Below, one piece after another: positions 25,560 to 33,814 of a stretch of 64,000 nt of DNA (positions within the stretch are counted from its first letter, which is position 1; each line of letters begins with the position of its first letter). The stretch comes from F1-120-MAGs238 sp964484185 (GTDB taxonomy: Bacteria; Planctomycetota; Phycisphaerae; Phycisphaerales; UBA1924). Under the pieces are notes generated by a model. That model saw nothing but the letters and a program-made list of their open reading frames with translations, had not been told where the DNA came from and searched no databases. Location of the stretch: positions 1 to 64,000 of the forward strand of contig CAZAEQ010000016.1 of the NCBI GenBank assembly GCA_964484185.1. The letters are read 5' to 3'. The position numbers and the translations under genes are program-made.

Positions 25560-26114
25560 ATGTCCCGTATCGGTAAAAAAGTCATCCCGGTTCCCGCTGG
25601 CGTCAAGGTCGCAATCAAAGACCGCACCGTCAACGTCGAAGGTCCAAAGGGCAAACTGTCCTTCACCTACAAGCCCCAGGTCAAGGTCGTCTTCTCTGAA
25701 GCCGACAAGGCCGTGGTCTGCTCGGTGGAAGAAACTCTCAAGGGCGATCGCGAAGCCAATGCTCTCTGGGGCACAACTCGCGCCATCATCCGCAACATGA
25801 TCGAAGGCACCTCCAAGGGCTACGAAAAGACCATGGAAGTTGTCGGTGTTGGTTGGACTGCCGCCCTGAACGGCAAAAAGCTCAAGCTCGTGGTCGGTTA
25901 CTCAAACCCCATCGAGCTCGATGTTCCCGCTGGTCTCACAGTGACCGTTGACAAGATGCTTGTCAAGGTTGCCGGTGCAGACCGCCAGATGGTCGGACAA
26001 TTCGCATCATCCATGCGTCAAGTTCGCAAACCCGAGCCATACAACGGCAAGGGCATCAAGTACCAGACCGAAACAGTTCGCCGCAAGCAGGGCAAGCAAA
26101 CTGGCGCTGCATAA
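25560..26114 (+). CDS. rplF: 50S ribosomal protein L6
   Basis: L6 (184 residues) has two tandem ribosomal L6 folds and binds near the sarcin-ricin loop. It starts SRIGKKVIPVPAGVKV and ends with the RKPEPYNGKGIKY motif. ATG 25560 is set by the GGAGGT ribosome site 9 nt upstream; an in-frame ATG at 25536 precedes that site and is rejected. Confidence 0.97.
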   Translation: MSRIGKKVIPVPAGVKVAIKDRTVNVEGPKGKLSFTYKPQVKVVFSEADKAVVCSVEETLKGDREANALWGTTRAIIRNMIEGTSKGYEKTMEVVGVGWTAALNGKKLKLVVGYSNPIELDVPAGLTVTVDKMLVKVAGADRQMVGQFASSMRQVRKPEPYNGKGIKYQTETVRRKQGKQTGAA

Positions 26115-26180
26115 GCACCAGGTCATCAGAAGTTGGTTCGCAACAGAATTCACACGGCACACAAGGCATCGAGGCAGATT

Positions 26181-26543
26181 ATGGAACTCAAAAAGAACAA
26201 GACAACGCGTCGCGCCCGCCGCCGGATCTCCATCCGCAAGAAGATCATCGGCACGCCAGAGCGTCCACGTCTTTCGATCTACAAGTCGCTCAATCACATC
26301 TACGCTCAGATCATCGACGATCTGGCCGGCAAGACCCTGGCATCCGCTTCTACCCGCGACAAGGGAACTGGTCTGGACAAGACCGGCAACTCTACCGCCG
26401 CGGCAACAGTGGGAGAGCGTTTGGCGACAGCAGCCAAGACCAAAGGTGTCAGCAAAGTTGTCTTTGATCGCAACGGTTTCAAGTTCCACGGGCGCGTAAA
26501 AGCCCTGGCCGATGCCGCCCGCAAGGGTGGTCTGCAGTTCTAA
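26181..26543 (+). CDS. rplR: 50S ribosomal protein L18
   Basis: L18 (120 residues) attaches 5S rRNA to the 50S subunit. The RRARRRISIRKKIIGTPERPRLSIYKSLNHIYAQIIDD N-terminal half and the VVFDRNGFKFHGRVKALADAARKGGLQF end are diagnostic. ATG 26181, preceded by GAGGC, is preferred to the upstream ATG at 26133. Confidence 0.97.
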   Translation: MELKKNKTTRRARRRISIRKKIIGTPERPRLSIYKSLNHIYAQIIDDLAGKTLASASTRDKGTGLDKTGNSTAAATVGERLATAAKTKGVSKVVFDRNGFKFHGRVKALADAARKGGLQF

Positions 26544-26585
26544 ATTGAAAGATCGCACTTCACGGCATTACGCGAAGAGGTTTAT

Positions 26586-27308
26586 ATGGCAGTTGAAATG
26601 GTGATGGAAGAATCTGGCGCAATGGACTCAACAACCGTGTTGGTCCGCCGCACATCGGCGACCATCAAGGGTGGGCGTCGATTCACATTTAACGCCTTGG
26701 TTATCGTCGGTGACCGCAACGGTCGCGTCGGCGCTGGCTATGGCAAGGCAAACGAAGTTCCCAACGCCGTCGAGAAGGCGACCAAGTATGCCAAGCGCAA
26801 CATGGTCACCATCCGCATGGCTGGTCGCACCGTTCCTCACGAAGTTGAAGGCACCTTCTCAGCTTCCAAGGTCCGCCTGATTCCCGCGACCCCCGGCACC
26901 GGCGTCGTAGCAGGAACCACTCTCCGCGCAATCCTTGAAATGGCCGGTATCACCGACTGCCTTTCAAAGTGCTACGGCTCAACCAACGCAATCAACATCA
27001 TCAAAGCAACCTTCAATGCGGTTCGCAAGATCAAGACTCGCGAGCAGACCGCCGCCGATCGTGGCGTCACTCTTGCCGAGACCGAAATCGAACACCGCAT
27101 CGAGCGTGGTGCAAAGTTCATGCCCGTCTCCTCCGGCAAAGAGAAGATGCGTGGACCCGTCAACAGCATGGGCGCCGAAAACAAGCGCGGCGGCCGTGGT
27201 GGTCGTGGCGGCGGTGGTGGTCGTGGCCGCGGTAAAGAAGGCGGCGATTCAGCACAGGGCGGCCCAGGTGCAGCAGCACCAGCAGCCGACGCAGCACCCA
27301 AGCAGTAA
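26586..27308 (+). CDS. rpsE: 30S ribosomal protein S5 with Gly/Arg-rich tail
   Basis: S5 (240 residues against ~165) maintains decoding accuracy. The S5 domain core is intact (TTVLVRRTSATIKGGRRFTFNALVIVGDRNGRVGAGYGKANEVP, and KVRLIPATPGTGVVAGTTLRAILEMAGI). The last ~70 residues form an RGGRGGRGGGGGRGRGKEGG-type tail ending in Ala/Pro. rpmD (L30), which usually follows, is absent here. Confidence 0.97.
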   Translation: MAVEMVMEESGAMDSTTVLVRRTSATIKGGRRFTFNALVIVGDRNGRVGAGYGKANEVPNAVEKATKYAKRNMVTIRMAGRTVPHEVEGTFSASKVRLIPATPGTGVVAGTTLRAILEMAGITDCLSKCYGSTNAINIIKATFNAVRKIKTREQTAADRGVTLAETEIEHRIERGAKFMPVSSGKEKMRGPVNSMGAENKRGGRGGRGGGGGRGRGKEGGDSAQGGPGAAAPAADAAPKQ

Positions 27309-27326
27309 TTTCCTTTCAGCACTTTC

Positions 27327-27342
27327 GTCCGTTCAGTCGGAC
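27327..27342 (+). promoter_or_regulatory. Small hairpin between rpsE and rplO
   Basis: GTCCG and CGGAC form a 5-bp stem around a TTCAGT loop, followed by CTCGTAAA. A similar hairpin plus CTCGTAAA word occurs before secY (28006-28030). Confidence 0.4.
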
Positions 27343-27366
27343 TCGTAAATCAGTGAGTATTCAGCC

Positions 27367-27981
27367 ATGATGATCCAAGATATCACAGTGAAGGCCGGCA
27401 AGTTCAAGGCCAGTAAGCGCGTCGGACGCGGCGAAGGTGGCGGTCGAGGCAAGCAGTCTGGCCGTGGCCAGAAGGGTGCTCGCTCACGCTCCGGTCACGC
27501 CCGCAAGGCAGCGTTCGAAGGTGGCCAGATGCCATACTTCCGCCGCATGCCCAAGTTCGGCTTCACCAACGCAGCCTTCCGCACCAACTTCTGGATTGTC
27601 AACATCTCTGAAGTGCTCTCGCACCCCGCGTTCGCAAAGGGCGGCGAAGTCAGCATCAAGACCCTCGTCAAGGCTGGTCTCGTTCGCGACACCTCGCGTC
27701 CCCTCAAGATCCTCGGCAACATCGGCGAAGATGGCCTCAAGGTCAAACTCACCATCGTTGCAGAGCGCGTCTCCGCCAAGGCACGTGAACTCGTGACCAA
27801 AGCTGGCGGCAGCGTGACCGAAACCGGCACTCGCCGTGACAAGGTCCGCGGCATCGATCGCAACTCTGACGATAAGTCACCCAAGAACCTCACCAAGAAG
27901 CTCAACCGCGGCGGCAAGAAGAAGCCCGTCGTTGTCGAAGAGACCGAAGGCGAGACCAAGGCTGATGACAAGAAGAAGTAA
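27367..27981 (+). CDS. rplO: 50S ribosomal protein L15 with Lys-rich tail
   Basis: L15 (204 residues against ~145) is a late 50S assembly protein. The N terminus has the glycine-rich GRGEGGGRGKQSGRGQKGARSRSGHARKAAFEGGQMPYFRRMPKFGF loop region. The C-terminal ~45 residues are a Lys/Glu/Asp-rich tail. Two adjacent ATGs (27367, 27370) could start it. Confidence 0.96.
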   Translation: MMIQDITVKAGKFKASKRVGRGEGGGRGKQSGRGQKGARSRSGHARKAAFEGGQMPYFRRMPKFGFTNAAFRTNFWIVNISEVLSHPAFAKGGEVSIKTLVKAGLVRDTSRPLKILGNIGEDGLKVKLTIVAERVSAKARELVTKAGGSVTETGTRRDKVRGIDRNSDDKSPKNLTKKLNRGGKKKPVVVEETEGETKADDKKK

Positions 27982-28005
27982 TTCCATTCCCCAGTTTGAC
28001 CTGAT

Positions 28006-28076
28006 CCGGACGTTCAAGTCCGGCTCGTAAACAAACGCCTGCCCGGCTACCCTTGGTTTCCAAGCACGCCGGGCAG
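28006..28076 (+). promoter_or_regulatory. Two hairpins between rplO and secY
   Basis: The first stem is CCGGAC/GTCCGG (28006-28011/28018-28023). The second is a 9-bp stem CTGCCCGGC/GCCGGGCAG (28039-28047/28068-28076), containing an inner CTTGG-TTT-CCAAG stem. No T run follows, so readthrough into secY is likely; it may attenuate or process the transcript. Confidence 0.55.
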
Positions 28077-28125
28077 TTGTCCATAAAAGAAACCGCCTCT
28101 GTCTCTGCCTCATCTGAGTCACGGA

Positions 28126-29526
28126 ATGAAGAACATCCCGATAATCTCGACGCTCATTAACGTCTTCAGCATCGCTGAACTGCGAAACAAAGTGCTGTTC
28201 ACCCTGGCCATGCTGATGGTTTATCGCATCGGCCACTGGATCCCGATCCCCGGTGTGAACCAGGAAGAAATCGCCAAGGCCCTTAAGAACACCGACAGCA
28301 GCTCCGTGCTCGGTCAGACAGCTCAGCTCGTCTCGATGTTCTCCGGCGGCACGATTTCTCAGTCAACGATCTTCGGTCTTGGCGTGATGCCCTACATCAC
28401 TGCCGGCATCATCTTTCAGCTCGTCGCCTCTGTCTACCCACCCATGAAGAAACTTCAGGAAGAGGGCCCATCCGGCCGCCAGAAGATCATGGAATGGACG
28501 CGCTACGTCACGCTCGCGCTCTGTGTCGTGCAGGGCTTTGGCTACATGCAGCTCAGCACCGGCATGGGCCTGGTCTACCCCGAGTGGTCACACAACCCGC
28601 TCTGGTGGGTCATGGCTCTCACGGCTCTCACCGCAGGCACCATGTTCCTGATGTGGATCGGCGAACAGATCGATCGCCACGGCATCGGTAACGGCGTCTC
28701 CATGATCATCATGGCCGGCATCTTGACACAGATGCCTGCCGCGCTCACGACTGTTATCAACAACTTCCAGCCCGGCGATCCGCAGAAAATCGGCTGGATC
28801 GGTCTCATTTCTCTCGCTGGCGGTTTCGTGCTTGTCGTTGCAGGCTCCGTCATCATGACCGTCGCCCAACGCCGAATCCCTGTCCAACAAGCCAAGCACA
28901 CCCGCGGCCGCCGCGTCTTTGGCGGCCAGCGTTCCTATCTCCCTCTGCGCGTCAATCACGGCGGCGTCATGCCGATCGTCTTCGCTTCTTCGCTGATGGC
29001 GTTCCCCAGCATTCTTATCGCCGCCCTTTCGCAGCGATTTGCTGATGACCCGACCAGCTTGGGCCACGGAATCTTCCGCTGGCTGCACGACAACCTGGCC
29101 CAGGGTCAGTTCCCCTACACCATCATCTACATCGGCATGGTCTACTTCTTCAGCTACTTCTGGATCACCGTCCAGTTCAATCCTGAAGAAATGAGCAAGC
29201 AGCTCAAAGAACACGGCTCGTTCATTCCCGGCCTCCGCCCCGGCCCACGTACCGCGGAATATCTTGAAACCGTCATCACTCGCATCACCTTCGTCGGTGC
29301 GGCGTTCCTCTCCGTCATCGCTGTTCTCCCGCTGGTTGTAAACTCTGCGATGAACATCGACTACGTAGTTTCGCAGTTCTTTGGCGGCACCGGTCTGCTC
29401 ATCGTGGTCTCGGTCGCACTCGACTTCCTCCAACGAGTCGAAGCCAATCTGCTCATGCGTAACTATTCCGGGTTCCTCGCTGGCGAAGGCGAAGATGGCG
29501 CAAAACTCCGTAGCGCCCGCGGCTGA
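28126..29526 (+). CDS. secY: Protein translocase subunit SecY
   Basis: SecY (466 residues) forms the protein-conducting channel with SecE and SecG. Ten hydrophobic helices are visible. Motifs: KVLFTLAMLMVYRIGHWIPIPGVN at the start, LGVMPYITAGIIFQL, MWIGEQIDRHGIGNGVSMIIMAGI and, in the cytoplasmic C5 loop region, GSFIPGLRPGPRTAEYLETVITRIT. It closes the spc block together with map. Confidence 0.98.
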   Translation: MKNIPIISTLINVFSIAELRNKVLFTLAMLMVYRIGHWIPIPGVNQEEIAKALKNTDSSSVLGQTAQLVSMFSGGTISQSTIFGLGVMPYITAGIIFQLVASVYPPMKKLQEEGPSGRQKIMEWTRYVTLALCVVQGFGYMQLSTGMGLVYPEWSHNPLWWVMALTALTAGTMFLMWIGEQIDRHGIGNGVSMIIMAGILTQMPAALTTVINNFQPGDPQKIGWIGLISLAGGFVLVVAGSVIMTVAQRRIPVQQAKHTRGRRVFGGQRSYLPLRVNHGGVMPIVFASSLMAFPSILIAALSQRFADDPTSLGHGIFRWLHDNLAQGQFPYTIIYIGMVYFFSYFWITVQFNPEEMSKQLKEHGSFIPGLRPGPRTAEYLETVITRITFVGAAFLSVIAVLPLVVNSAMNIDYVVSQFFGGTGLLIVVSVALDFLQRVEANLLMRNYSGFLAGEGEDGAKLRSARG

Positions 29527-29546
29527 TATTCCAGCGAAAATCACCT

Positions 29547-30323
29547 ATGGCAATCTCGCTGAAATCTCCGGGAGAGATCAAGCAGCTGGAACATGCCAAC
29601 AAAGTCCTTCGAGACATCCTCGATCGACTCCGCGCACTGGCAATCGCGGGTCGAACACCACGAGAAATCGCCGACCGATTTGAAGCATGCGCCCGCCAGG
29701 CCGGCGCAATCGCGGCATTCAAGAACTATCAGCGAACCGCTGAATCGCCGCCCTTTCCTGCATCCTGCTGCATCAGTGTCAATTCCGTCCTCACGCACGG
29801 TGTTCCAGGCGATCGCTATTTCAAACCTGGTGACCTGGTCAAGATCGACGCCGGGATCAGCCTTAACGGCTGGTTCGCAGATGCCGCCCGCTCCTGGTGC
29901 ATCGAGCCTGCAGAGCCGCACGTGCGAGCTCTTGCAGAAAGTCCTCGCCAAATATTTGAAGCAGTGATCGCACATTGCAATCCAGGGACGCGCTGGGGAG
30001 ATGTGAGAGCTATCGCGATCACAAAGGCCGCGGAATTGGGCGTTTCACTTGTGCCCGATGCAGCTGGTCACGGTATCGGAAGGCGATTACATGAAGAGCC
30101 CAGCCTGCCGCTTGCGCTCAGCAAACCATCCAGCGTCGATGATCTCATTTTGCGGGAAGGAATGGTGCTCGCGATCGAGCCCGTAGTGTCCGCCGGCTCA
30201 GTCATTATGGCACGGCACCCAGATGGGTTTGGGCTTGAAACTATTGATGGGTCGCTGGGCGCGCACTACGAAGAGTGCATTGCTATTGAATCACGCGGCT
30301 TTCGCAGATTGAATGGGCTGTGA
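29547..30323 (+). CDS. map: Methionine aminopeptidase, type I
   Basis: Map (258 residues) removes the initiator Met from nascent proteins. The metal ligands are all present: Asp101 and Asp112 (DAGISLNGWFAD), His175 (AAGHGIGR), Glu211 (LAIEP) and Glu242 (HYEE). His84 of the THGVPGD segment also matches the active site. The usual adk between secY and map is absent. The 3' end overlaps the convergent HD-GYP gene by 33 bp. Confidence 0.96.
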   Translation: MAISLKSPGEIKQLEHANKVLRDILDRLRALAIAGRTPREIADRFEACARQAGAIAAFKNYQRTAESPPFPASCCISVNSVLTHGVPGDRYFKPGDLVKIDAGISLNGWFADAARSWCIEPAEPHVRALAESPRQIFEAVIAHCNPGTRWGDVRAIAITKAAELGVSLVPDAAGHGIGRRLHEEPSLPLALSKPSSVDDLILREGMVLAIEPVVSAGSVIMARHPDGFGLETIDGSLGAHYEECIAIESRGFRRLNGL

Positions 30324-31946
30324 AACTGCCGGGGCCTCGATGACCTGCTGCGGCCGATCTTGTTCCACCATCCGGTAGTATTCCTCAAGATTCACATGCG
30401 TGAACGCTTCGGCGAGTTCAGGGTCAAACTGCGTGCCAGCGCACTTGGTGATTTCCGCCTGCGCCTTTTCCGGTGGCATCGCCGCACGATATGAGCGATT
30501 TGAACTCATCGCGTCAAACGTGTCCGCCACACACAGGATCCGTGCGATCAGCGGAATGTTGGTTCCCGAAAGTCCGTGCGGATAGCCCTTGCCATCAAAG
30601 CGCTCGTGGTGATACAGCACGCCGGGCAATACATCCTTGAGCTGCGGCAGGTCCTTCAGAATCCTGTGGCCAATTTCCGGATGCTGCTTGATAGTTGCAA
30701 ATTCAGTCTCAGTCAGCCTGCCTGGTTTGCACAACACGGCCTCGGGAATCCCGATCTTGCCGATATCGTGAACCAAACCAGAGATCCGCGCGCGTTCGAT
30801 CACTTCCTGTGAGTACCCGGCAGCTGCCGCCACCTGTGTCGCCAGGAACGCAACGCGCCGCGAGTGGCCGCAGGTGTACGCGTCTTTGGCGTCGATTGCC
30901 GCGGAGAGGGCTTCGATGGTTGCCAGGTACGCCTGTCTCTGTTCGCGATAGAGCCGCGCGTTTTCAAGAAACGCGCCCGCATACACCGCTGCGCTTTCGA
31001 GCAATCTGGTGTCATAGCTGGAAACGTGCGGGTCATCGCCGCCTTTGTCGCCTGCAACTATAACGCCAATAACAGCGTTTCCACGCAGGATCGGCTGCAC
31101 CACGAGCTGCGATCCAAAGAGTCGCGCTTCGCTCTTGTGCCGCTTGGGGTCTGGATTCCCCGCATTTTCGCGAGCCTCACCAAGTACAAACTTAAGATGG
31201 TCTTCAAAGTCTGCATCATGATCTGGTGCCGCGCCGCTGATGATTTTGTGGAACCCAAGTTCAGTTCCAACTCCGACGTCTTCATCTGTTACCGCGGCGA
31301 TCCATGTGAAATTCAAACAGTCACGCAAGCGATTGCAGACAACTTCCAGGAAGCCCAGCGGCTGGGTCAAGTCGTTCATAGACCTGCCGATGCCATAGAG
31401 CATGTTGATAGTTTCGTACGAGTTCGACAGTTCACGCGTAAATCCGCTGACAGCATCGTGCTTCTCGCAGACTTCCGCCAGGTCTTGTGTCATCCAGTCA
31501 AAAACCAGGCAGAGATTGCGGACTGATTGCTCGTTATACGTTGCAAGCGAAGAGAGTGCTCGCCGGGTCGAATACAGATCGACGCGGGCTGCAAGGCACG
31601 ACTGCTCAAAGGTTTCGCATTGCAGGAACTTTGCTTCGATTGCAACCGCGATAGTCCAGCCCATGATGCGGGAACGGTTGAACTCAGGAATTGCAACCGC
31701 CCACAGACCAGGTTGAATTTCGCAGCAGATTGTCGAACTGCCTTCTTCAAGAGTCTTGACGTACAGCGAAAGCTGATGCGTGATGTACTCGCTGCGAATC
31801 CACAGGCCTCGAGCCCCGCCTTCGGTTGGTTCGATCATCACCGTGCCGCTGCGGTCAAATCGCCACGCAGGGAGCCCAAGTTCGCGGCAGCGCTCGCGAA
31901 TAGCAATGGCGTTCACTTCAACGCTGGGGTCTTCTGAAATGCGCAT
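30291..31946 (-). CDS. GAF-like/HD-GYP domain protein (candidate cyclic di-GMP phosphodiesterase)
   Basis: A 551-residue cytoplasmic protein. The first ~180 residues are an unassigned sensory region, residues ~185-335 resemble a GAF domain, and ~340-520 are the HD-GYP domain. Key residues are H362, H394-D395 (HDIGKIGIP), H448-H449 (YHHERFDGKGYP) and the GYP at 455-457, as required for c-di-GMP hydrolysis. ATG 31946 follows AAGGAG and overlaps the response regulator's stop by one base, so regulator and enzyme probably form one signalling pair. Confidence 0.9.
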   Translation of the reverse strand: MRISEDPSVEVNAIAIRERCRELGLPAWRFDRSGTVMIEPTEGGARGLWIRSEYITHQLSLYVKTLEEGSSTICCEIQPGLWAVAIPEFNRSRIMGWTIAVAIEAKFLQCETFEQSCLAARVDLYSTRRALSSLATYNEQSVRNLCLVFDWMTQDLAEVCEKHDAVSGFTRELSNSYETINMLYGIGRSMNDLTQPLGFLEVVCNRLRDCLNFTWIAAVTDEDVGVGTELGFHKIISGAAPDHDADFEDHLKFVLGEARENAGNPDPKRHKSEARLFGSQLVVQPILRGNAVIGVIVAGDKGGDDPHVSSYDTRLLESAAVYAGAFLENARLYREQRQAYLATIEALSAAIDAKDAYTCGHSRRVAFLATQVAAAAGYSQEVIERARISGLVHDIGKIGIPEAVLCKPGRLTETEFATIKQHPEIGHRILKDLPQLKDVLPGVLYHHERFDGKGYPHGLSGTNIPLIARILCVADTFDAMSSNRSYRAAMPPEKAQAEITKCAGTQFDPELAEAFTHVNLEEYYRMVEQDRPQQVIEAPAVSQPIQSAKAA

Positions 31947-32374
31947 CAAGCCGCGCTCCTTTGCTGGGGCCTTTGCTGGGGCACTAGCTTGGCCAGGATT
32001 TCCTGTACTCGAACGAGGACTTCCTTCGCGCTGAAGGGCTTTGCGATAACTTCGATGATTCCCGTGTCGGTAAGCTCAGATACCGGAGCGAGGTAGCCGC
32101 GGGCTGTTAACAGGATCACGGGAATGTGCGAAGTGGGGGGGTGGGCCTTCACCGCAGCACAAAAATCCAGTCCGCTCTTTCGCGGCATTTGCAGATCTGA
32201 AATAATCAACGATGGGATATGGCGCAGGGTCAGCGAGAGCGCTTCTTCGCCATCACATGCTTCGATCACCTTCATTCCGGCTTTGCGCAGTTTCTCGCCA
32301 AGTACGCACCGAATGTGGTGCTCATCATCTGCGATGAGAATTGTGGGTTGACTTGTCTGACCTGTCGTGGGCAT
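31946..32374 (-). CDS. Single-domain response regulator (CheY-like receiver)
   Basis: A 142-residue receiver domain with the acidic pair Asp16-Asp17 (IADDE), the phospho-acceptor Asp60 (IISDLQMP), Thr90 (LLTAR) and Lys112 (AKPFS). There is no output domain; the C-terminal ~10 residues are a Gln/Arg tail. It is transcribed ahead of the HD-GYP gene, the likely partner. No histidine kinase is adjacent. Confidence 0.92.
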   Translation of the reverse strand: MPTTGQTSQPTILIADDEHHIRCVLGEKLRKAGMKVIEACDGEEALSLTLRHIPSLIISDLQMPRKSGLDFCAAVKAHPPTSHIPVILLTARGYLAPVSELTDTGIIEVIAKPFSAKEVLVRVQEILAKLVPQQRPQQRSAA

Positions 32375-32660
32375 GGGACCACCTTGTTGAGAAACGCTTG
32401 TAGACCTTGCAGGATCATTTTCGGCTCATTTCAAGGACGATGTTGGATTTGAATCTATTAAACTCTCCTGCGGATTCTTCCTCTGTCCGAGAATGCGCAG
32501 GTGCTTTTACCCATTTTTGATGGGTGTGACGAGTGTGCCGTCTGTATGGTTTTGCACTCCGAAACCGAATCTCCAATGCTGGCCCTGCTCATCGACATAT
32601 CTCACTTTCTACTTGCAGCACCTGAGCGGTGCAATTCCCACAAGTTCAAAGGAGATACAC

Positions 32661-33464
32661 ATGAGACACATCAAAACAACCCTGATTGCACTTGGTCTCG
32701 CGGCCTGTGCTTCCACAACGTTCGCCCAGGTCGGCACCGGCGGCACAATAACCAACGGATTCGCCTCTTTCAGCATCGGCGATTATCTCGGCACCGGCAC
32801 CGGCACTGGCCCCTTGTCTGACTTCCGCGTCGGTGGCGCTGGCAACCCAGATCATCTTTACAAATCCTGGTGGTGGTTCCGCCAGGGCGCCGATTCCCGC
32901 GAAACAGCATTCAGCGGCGCAATCGCTTCATCTAACAGCGGCAGCCAGCTTCGCATCGACTATGTCTACACCGACTTCACTGCAACCATGATCTACCGCG
33001 TCACTGGTGTGAACAACGGCTTTGGCTTCCTGACTCAGCAGATGACCATCCGCAACACCAGCGATCACGCAATTTCGGTTGATCTCTTTAACCTCAACGA
33101 CATCGACTTGAACGCTTCTGCTGCCAACGACCACTTGTCCCAGACCGGCGCCAACATCGTGCGTTTCCTCGATGCCGGCGGCACAAGTGGCTGGCGTGCT
33201 GACTACGAAGGCACCGAAGCTTTCGCCTTTGACACTACCGGTTCAGTTGAAGCTCTGCTCACCGATGGCGGCGTGACCAACCTTGCCGGAACCGGCTCAA
33301 CTCGCCCCGCTGGCGACTGGGAAGGTGCGTACCAGTGGTCGATGAATCTCGCGGTTAATGAAGCGGCAACTGCTTCGGCGACAATTACAATTGTTCCAGC
33401 GCCTGGCGCTGCGGCTCTTGCGGGTTTGGCGATGGTCGGTGCAATCCGCCGCCGCCGCTCGTAA
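32661..33464 (+). CDS. Secreted PEP-CTERM-like protein
   Basis: A 267-residue exported protein. A signal peptide (MRHIKTTLIALGLAACASTTFA) precedes a beta-rich Gly/Asn/Asp-rich body. The end VPAPGAAALAGLAMVGAIRRRRS is a short Pro-Ala-Pro-Gly motif, a hydrophobic helix and an Arg cluster: the layout of PEP-CTERM sorting signals as found in planctomycetes, where an exosortase is thought to process or anchor the protein. ATG 32661 follows AAAGGAGA; earlier in-frame ATGs would place the signal peptide internally. A terminator follows. Confidence 0.88.
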   Translation: MRHIKTTLIALGLAACASTTFAQVGTGGTITNGFASFSIGDYLGTGTGTGPLSDFRVGGAGNPDHLYKSWWWFRQGADSRETAFSGAIASSNSGSQLRIDYVYTDFTATMIYRVTGVNNGFGFLTQQMTIRNTSDHAISVDLFNLNDIDLNASAANDHLSQTGANIVRFLDAGGTSGWRADYEGTEAFAFDTTGSVEALLTDGGVTNLAGTGSTRPAGDWEGAYQWSMNLAVNEAATASATITIVPAPGAAALAGLAMVGAIRRRRS

Positions 33465-33498
33465 GCCGAGATTTGACGAAACATCACTTCTTTGCTGG

Positions 33499-33533
33499 TC
33501 CGCCGCGTGTAATGACGCGGCGGATCTTTTTTT
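33499..33533 (+). terminator. Rho-independent terminator after the PEP-CTERM-like gene
   Basis: A perfect 10-bp stem (TCCGCCGCGT 33499-33508, ACGCGGCGGA 33515-33524) is followed by TCTTTTTTT. Confidence 0.9.
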
Positions 33534-33552
33534 GTGGGACAGAAGGAGAGGC

Positions 33553-33602
33553 GGATAGGACCTATAGGACGAATAGGACTGATAGGACTTATTTGAAGGC
33601 AG
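33553..33602. repeat. 9-bp tandem repeat, copy 1 (NATAGGACN units)
   Basis: Four 9-base units of the form NATAGGACN end in TATTTGAAGGCAG. A shorter version with three units lies at 41225-41265. Both copies sit next to GAGAGTT-type repeats in gene-free DNA. Confidence 0.6.
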
Positions 33603-33661
33603 TTGAGAGTTCAGGGGTTGGAGGGAATTAACATTAGATATGCACGATGGTCACGATTCGG

Positions 33662-33765
33662 AAGTAGCACCGGCTTACTAGCCGGTGGATTTTGTTTTTC
33701 AGCGCGGGACCTGGACGTGCCTAAGACACCGACCAAATCCACCGGCTGGTAAGCCGGTGCTACTT
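33662..33765. repeat. Pair of inverted REP-like elements (BIME-like)
   Basis: Two 31-base elements face each other (33662-33692 and 33735-33765) with one mismatch between them. Each element is itself a hairpin of the form CACCGGC-N-GCCGGTG. A solitary relative is at 10389-10415. Elements of this type are often spread by REP-associated tyrosine transposases (established for other bacteria); none is in this window. Confidence 0.75.
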
Positions 33766-33814
33766 TTTGAGTCAGAAACGAAAGGCGCTCACTTTTTTCA
33801 AAGGTGCTCACTTT

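Noticed and set aside
33541..33620. Possible CRISPR array from the short repeats near 33.55 kb
   Set aside because: Units are 9 bp and contiguous with no spacers; no cas genes are present.
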